Assembly (NCBI GenBank): GCA_037013685.1
Contig: CM072891.1
Span: 7,850,501-7,914,500, forward strand
Source of the DNA: Acridotheres tristis
Lineage: Eukaryota; Chordata; Aves; Passeriformes; Sturnidae
Reading direction: 5' to 3'
Length of the DNA: 64,000 bases
Below the pieces are notes generated by a model. It did no database searches. It saw nothing but the letters and a program-made list of their open reading frames with translations, and was not told the DNA's origin. Positions 44,120-64,000 of the stretch are shown here, piece after piece. Each line of letters begins with the position of its first letter. The stretch's first letter is position 1. Position numbers and translations under genes: made by a program.

Positions 44120-46118
44120 TCTCTTTCTGGTCTGTGCTAAACCTCTAAAGAATAGGTATATTTTTTTGTGTTGTTTCTAAAGGCTGTATTCTAGTTGGGA
44201 GTCAGGGTAATATACAGGGCTAGATTTTGTGAAGTAATTTCACAGCAATCCCTTAATGTGCAAGGCTGAATCTGGTGTGACTTCTAGAAATGAAGTGGGG
44301 TCTGTGAGAGAATCTTGTTCTTGCTTAGAAGTTTGTTTAAAACCTGTGCAAATAGCAGATAGGCTATTGTCAGCTGCTGAAGTCATGCCAACATGTTAAG
44401 TAGAGTCCTGTAGTTGCTAAAAACCACTTTGCTGTAATTAAAGGTTAACCTAGAACAACTTCCTGACAGACTTTATAAGAAAATTAACTATCTTACAGTG
44501 AAACTAGGCTAGCAAATATTATTGTAGAATGACTTTCTGTTTTCTCTCACACTTGGAAATAGGTTTGCTTCTTAATTCTCATATAAGATGCAAGAATAAA
44601 ACACATCATTGCTCTTTAAGACAATGTTTCAAATTCAGACAAAACAATTTCTAACTTGGTTACAATTATAGAGAATGGTAGTGAAAAAAGTCAAGACATA
44701 AAATTGCACAGAGGTTTAATTCCTTGGTAGCAAGTATGCATTTTACTACTGTTTCTTCAGAAAAGCAAAAAGTAGGTACACTTTTCTCCTAAGCTGATCA
44801 ATTATATTCAAAATTGACTGTTGTCTTTTTGTTGTGTGAGGGTTTTTTTGTTGGCTTTTTTTTTTTTGAGCTGAAGTTGTTGCTTTGGATGCTGTATGCA
44901 ATTCACATCGAGTATAGTGGTGGAGTAGTCTGTGTCAGCAGGATGCAAAAATGGGGGTTGAAATGTTGTTACCTAACTACAGGTCCCAAGTCAAGGGATC
45001 TTGACATATATAAAAGTTGGTACTGAGTCACCAATGCCTAGTTTGTCTGTCTTCATCTGACAATAAATACTTTATCCAGCAAGAGAGAAGTGGTAGCCTT
45101 CATATCTGTAAAGTAAACAAATCAGTGCTTTTCTTGTTTTCTGCTGACTCTTTTATTAGCTGCTCACAATTTGGTATCATACAGTGATGATTTACTGAAA
45201 CAAAAATTTCCAAGTCAAAAGCTCTTTTTCTACACATAATAAGTTTTGTCCATTTTAGGCAAAATATTCTTTTTAATTTTGTTTCATGTCTTGTCCTACT
45301 TAGGAGTTATGTTCTCATGAAACTTAGTAATTCTCTTGATAATTAATTTAAAAATTATAATTTTGGGTATCCTGTGAAAGATATCTGGAGGGAAAATGTA
45401 GAACCTCATTCCCCCGAATGAGATGAGAGACTAATATACTTCTAATGGTGCAAAGCATGCTGCAATATTATTCTTAGAAATAGCAATGTGTTAAAGCACT
45501 TTTGTGACAAGTTTGTCTTCTATTACTCTTTTGATTAACTTCCCCTTCTTGCAATAGCACACATTGGTTGGTCTCCAATCACTTGATTTAATTCCCACTC
45601 CCTTCAATATTTTATCTAATAAATTGTCATGCTCAGTCTTTTTCTAGAGCAAACTATTTTTCCTGTACCCATCCCGAAGAAAACCTGTAAGGCTAAAATA
45701 CAGTGCAGATGTACTCGTTATTCCTTGGCATGCACAGATTGAATCTACTGCTGTTACTTTCTATCTAGGTGTCCATTCTTTGTTTCCCCATGAAAGCTAA
45801 TAATTTGTTTTTTCTCGCTTTGTTAATGATGCCTACAACTGAACTTGTTATCAATTTTACCTTTGGGCATGGATGGATTCAAAAATATTATTTTCCCCTC
45901 TTGTGTCCTAATGTTTTCAGTCTGTCTGTATTTAAATATCTAAACAATAAAATTTTAGTTGTCCTCTCAAGCATGTGATAATCTCATTTTTATTTTACTG
46001 GATGCAACTAGATCCTCCTATGATGACATGCACTTGAACAGGGCTATCTATGTGGAACTAGGTTATTCTGTTTTGGACCAGGGTTGAGTCTGTAATTTTA
46101 CTTTTATTTGATGTAAAC

Positions 46119-46142
46119 ATATATATATATATATATATATAT
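46119..46142. repeat. (AT)12 microsatellite
   Basis: Twelve uninterrupted AT units in intergenic DNA; likely polymorphic in length. Confidence 0.95.
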
Positions 46143-47209
46143 AATGCTTTGTTTCCTCTGCTTATCTTTTGCTTTTAATTTCCACACCCCTGCCCCCCCC
46201 ATGCAGTACCCCACAAGCCTTTATAACATCATGGCTGGCCCAATGGTCCAACAGCTTCTAGGCGTGGGGCTGAGGAAAGAGCTAGAATCTCTCACAGCAT
46301 TCAGCCTCTTACACAGAGGCACTGTTTAATATGAATTATTACTAGGATGCTGAGGCTAATCTGTCCAGATTAAATCAAAGGCTTCTAAACAGGAGCATAA
46401 ATGTTTCTAAAGCATTTACTGTAGCCTTCAGACATGTAATTAATGAATGTTACCCTATTGCCTCCCTTTGTGAAGGTGAACAGCTTTTATGTAACATTGA
46501 TACAACAGCTGCAGAAAGAACTAACGTTTCATAATCCTGCTCATCACAGCATCAAAGTACATGTATGGATAACACAATCTAACAAATTCATATTTTAACA
46601 TCTGTATTTATAATTTTAGCTTTTAATGTTTTTTTGTCAAATATTGCAGTTGAAACAGTTGGGGTTTTTTTTCTGAGCATACCATAACTGGTGAGGCTTG
46701 TCATGCTTGGTTTTAATGCAGAAGGATAAAGGGAATTCCCCCTTCTCATCCATGATAATCCTCTGTAGTTTTTCACTGTTGGTTTCCCTTCCCCCATCTT
46801 TATTTCCTTTAATATCTCAATCCTGTTTGGCAGAGTGAAAAAATGCTCTTTTGTAAAATACTGCTCCCAGTTTTGTATTTGAAAATGCACTATCCAAAAA
46901 AGGTTTATTTTTTCATAGGGGGGAGAAAGCTAGCTGTTGAGGCTTTGTGTCCATCCCTTCTCCCTAGTTTCTCACTGGGGAACAAAAAATAGATGAAATC
47001 CATTTGCTTTGAGTCAGTAACTTCTGTCTTCTGGTTTTCCAAGAATAACCAAATGCTGCCATTGGCTCACTAACTGTCAGGGAGACAGCGGAGACTGAGG
47101 AATTAATGCAGCCTCTTGAAAATACCAGCCTAAATGCATGCTCATCATGAGTCATGGCTGAGTGCTTGGGTTATTTCATTCCTGCAGTTTTTCTGCAGTG
47201 GAGACCCAG

Positions 47210-47620
47210 AGTCACAGAATGGGTCAGGTTGGAAGGAACCCCCACATTAGCTCATCTGGTCCAACCTCCCTGCTCAATCAGGGACCTCCTAGAGCACGTA
47301 GCATAGGATTGCATCCAGACATATCTTGAATATTGCCTGTCAGAGAGACTCTGCAACCTCCCTGGACAATGTGTTCCACTGTGTTGTGACCTGCACAGTA
47401 AAGAAGTTCTTCCTCATGTTCCACTGGAACTTCCTGTGCATTTCTGCCCGTTGCCTCTTGTCCTATTGCTTGGCTCCTTTCTCTGACACTCTCCCTTCAG
47501 GTACTTGTGGACAATGATGAAGTCCCCTCTCAGTCATCTCTTCTCAAGGCTGAACAGGTCCAGTTTCCTCAAGTTTTCTTTGAGAGGTGCTCCAGTCCCC
47601 TCATCATCTTTGGAGCTCAT
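47210..47620 (-). mobile_element. CR1 LINE fragment (3' end)
   Basis: Second reverse-complement CR1. The plus strand begins GTCACAGAATGGGTCAGGTT, then shows CR1 hallmarks: GGTCCAACCTCCCTGCTCAA, ATTGCATCCAGACA, AGTAAAGAAGTTCTTCCTCA, TGCCTCTTGTCCTATTGCT, CCCTTCAGGTACTTGTGGAC and CTCTTCTCAAGGCTGAACAG. It appears to be a different CR1 subfamily from the 36.2 kb copy. Its left end is the 3' terminus; the 5' end fades out near 47620-47640. Confidence 0.92.
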
Positions 47621-48229
47621 AGTGTTTGTAGGAAGGACTCCTCTCATCCCTTCTTGAGAGCATTGTCTAAACTCCTTCCCTACTCTGTCCCTTTCTAAAT
47701 AACATGTGACTTTTTGGATGTGCGCATCTAAGGGGAAAGCTTGAAAAGTCAGCATTTGATGAGAACTGCTGACCTATAAACCTAGGTGGACGTGGAAGTC
47801 AAAATTTACACCAGTGAGAGACTTGTGGTGCATCCATGGCCTGCTGTGTTGTTTTCTTTCTGTAAACCCTAATGGTTCTGGCTTTTCAGGTGTTGCAACG
47901 TACAACAATTCCTGCGGTGGGGATAGATGTGCCAGAGTTTTGGTAACACTATGTACTGAGAGTAAATCGTGGTGGTGGGGGGGTTATTATCTTGCTTTGT
48001 ATTTGGAGCCTTGAAAGTGTATGCTGGACAAATGTCTTCCTGCGTTGCTGCAATGAGAGGATGCAGCACTTTGATAGGAGTCAGGCCCTGGGAAGAGGAA
48101 AGAAAGGAGGTGGGAAGGGGAAAGGATCTTAGACCAGGCTCCTTAGAGGTGAGCCTGGAGATAGCCTGTCTGAGATAGGGGCGGTGTTGGTAACTCAGCT
48201 GAAGTGCATCTGTACCAACGCCTGCAGTA

Positions 48230-64000
<15,771 letters not shown>

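Overview
This is a vertebrate nuclear window, almost certainly from a bird. The organism call rests on four CR1-type LINE fragments (the dominant interspersed repeat of birds), one long avian-type solo-LTR-like repeat, and two genes that read nearly residue for residue like vertebrate MAP3K9 and PCNX1. There are no operons, CRISPR arrays or bacterial-style genes. Nearly all of the sequence is intron or intergenic DNA.

Layout. (1) Positions 1-30463, minus strand: the 5' part of MAP3K9 (mixed-lineage kinase 1). Exon 1 (30463-30163) carries the start codon and SH3 domain, exon 2 (25177-24764) the kinase N-lobe through the HRDLKSSN catalytic loop, and exon 3 (3828-3648) the DFG-to-APE activation segment. 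The exons join with matching phases, giving 298 complete codons plus two bases; the rest of the gene lies to the left of the window. Intron 2 is 20.9 kb and holds the LTR-like repeat at about 6752-7785. Intron 1 holds a separate GC-rich islet at about 27.05-27.47 kb. (2) About 29.62-31.27 kb: the MAP3K9 CpG island and promoter, with four CCAAT boxes facing the gene and several GC boxes. (3) About 31.3-48.5 kb: intergenic DNA with three CR1 fragments, microsatellites, an orphan GC-rich islet with a 137-codon ORF (about 37.5 kb), and a compact CCAAT/TATA/Inr arrangement at about 44.0 kb. (4) 48856-64000, plus strand: the 5' part of PCNX1 (pecanex 1). Three coding exons (48856-49008, 56674-56882, 62759-62864) give 156 codons in frame; the gene continues to the right.

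MAP3K9 and PCNX1 lie head to head about 18 kb apart, the same neighbours and orientation as on human chromosome 14q24. This supports MAP3K9 over the paralogues MAP3K10, MAP3K11 and MAP3K21. The two genes have no known joint function; the arrangement is conserved synteny, and the distance is too great for a shared core promoter.

The best leads for something undescribed are the orphan islet ORF at 37534-37947, the isolated promoter-like or LTR-like cluster at 43976-44119, the intron-1 islet, and upstream AUGs in the leaders of both genes (a TISU/YY1-like uORF in PCNX1 and an overlapping out-of-frame AUG in MAP3K9). All are sequence-level inferences without expression data.
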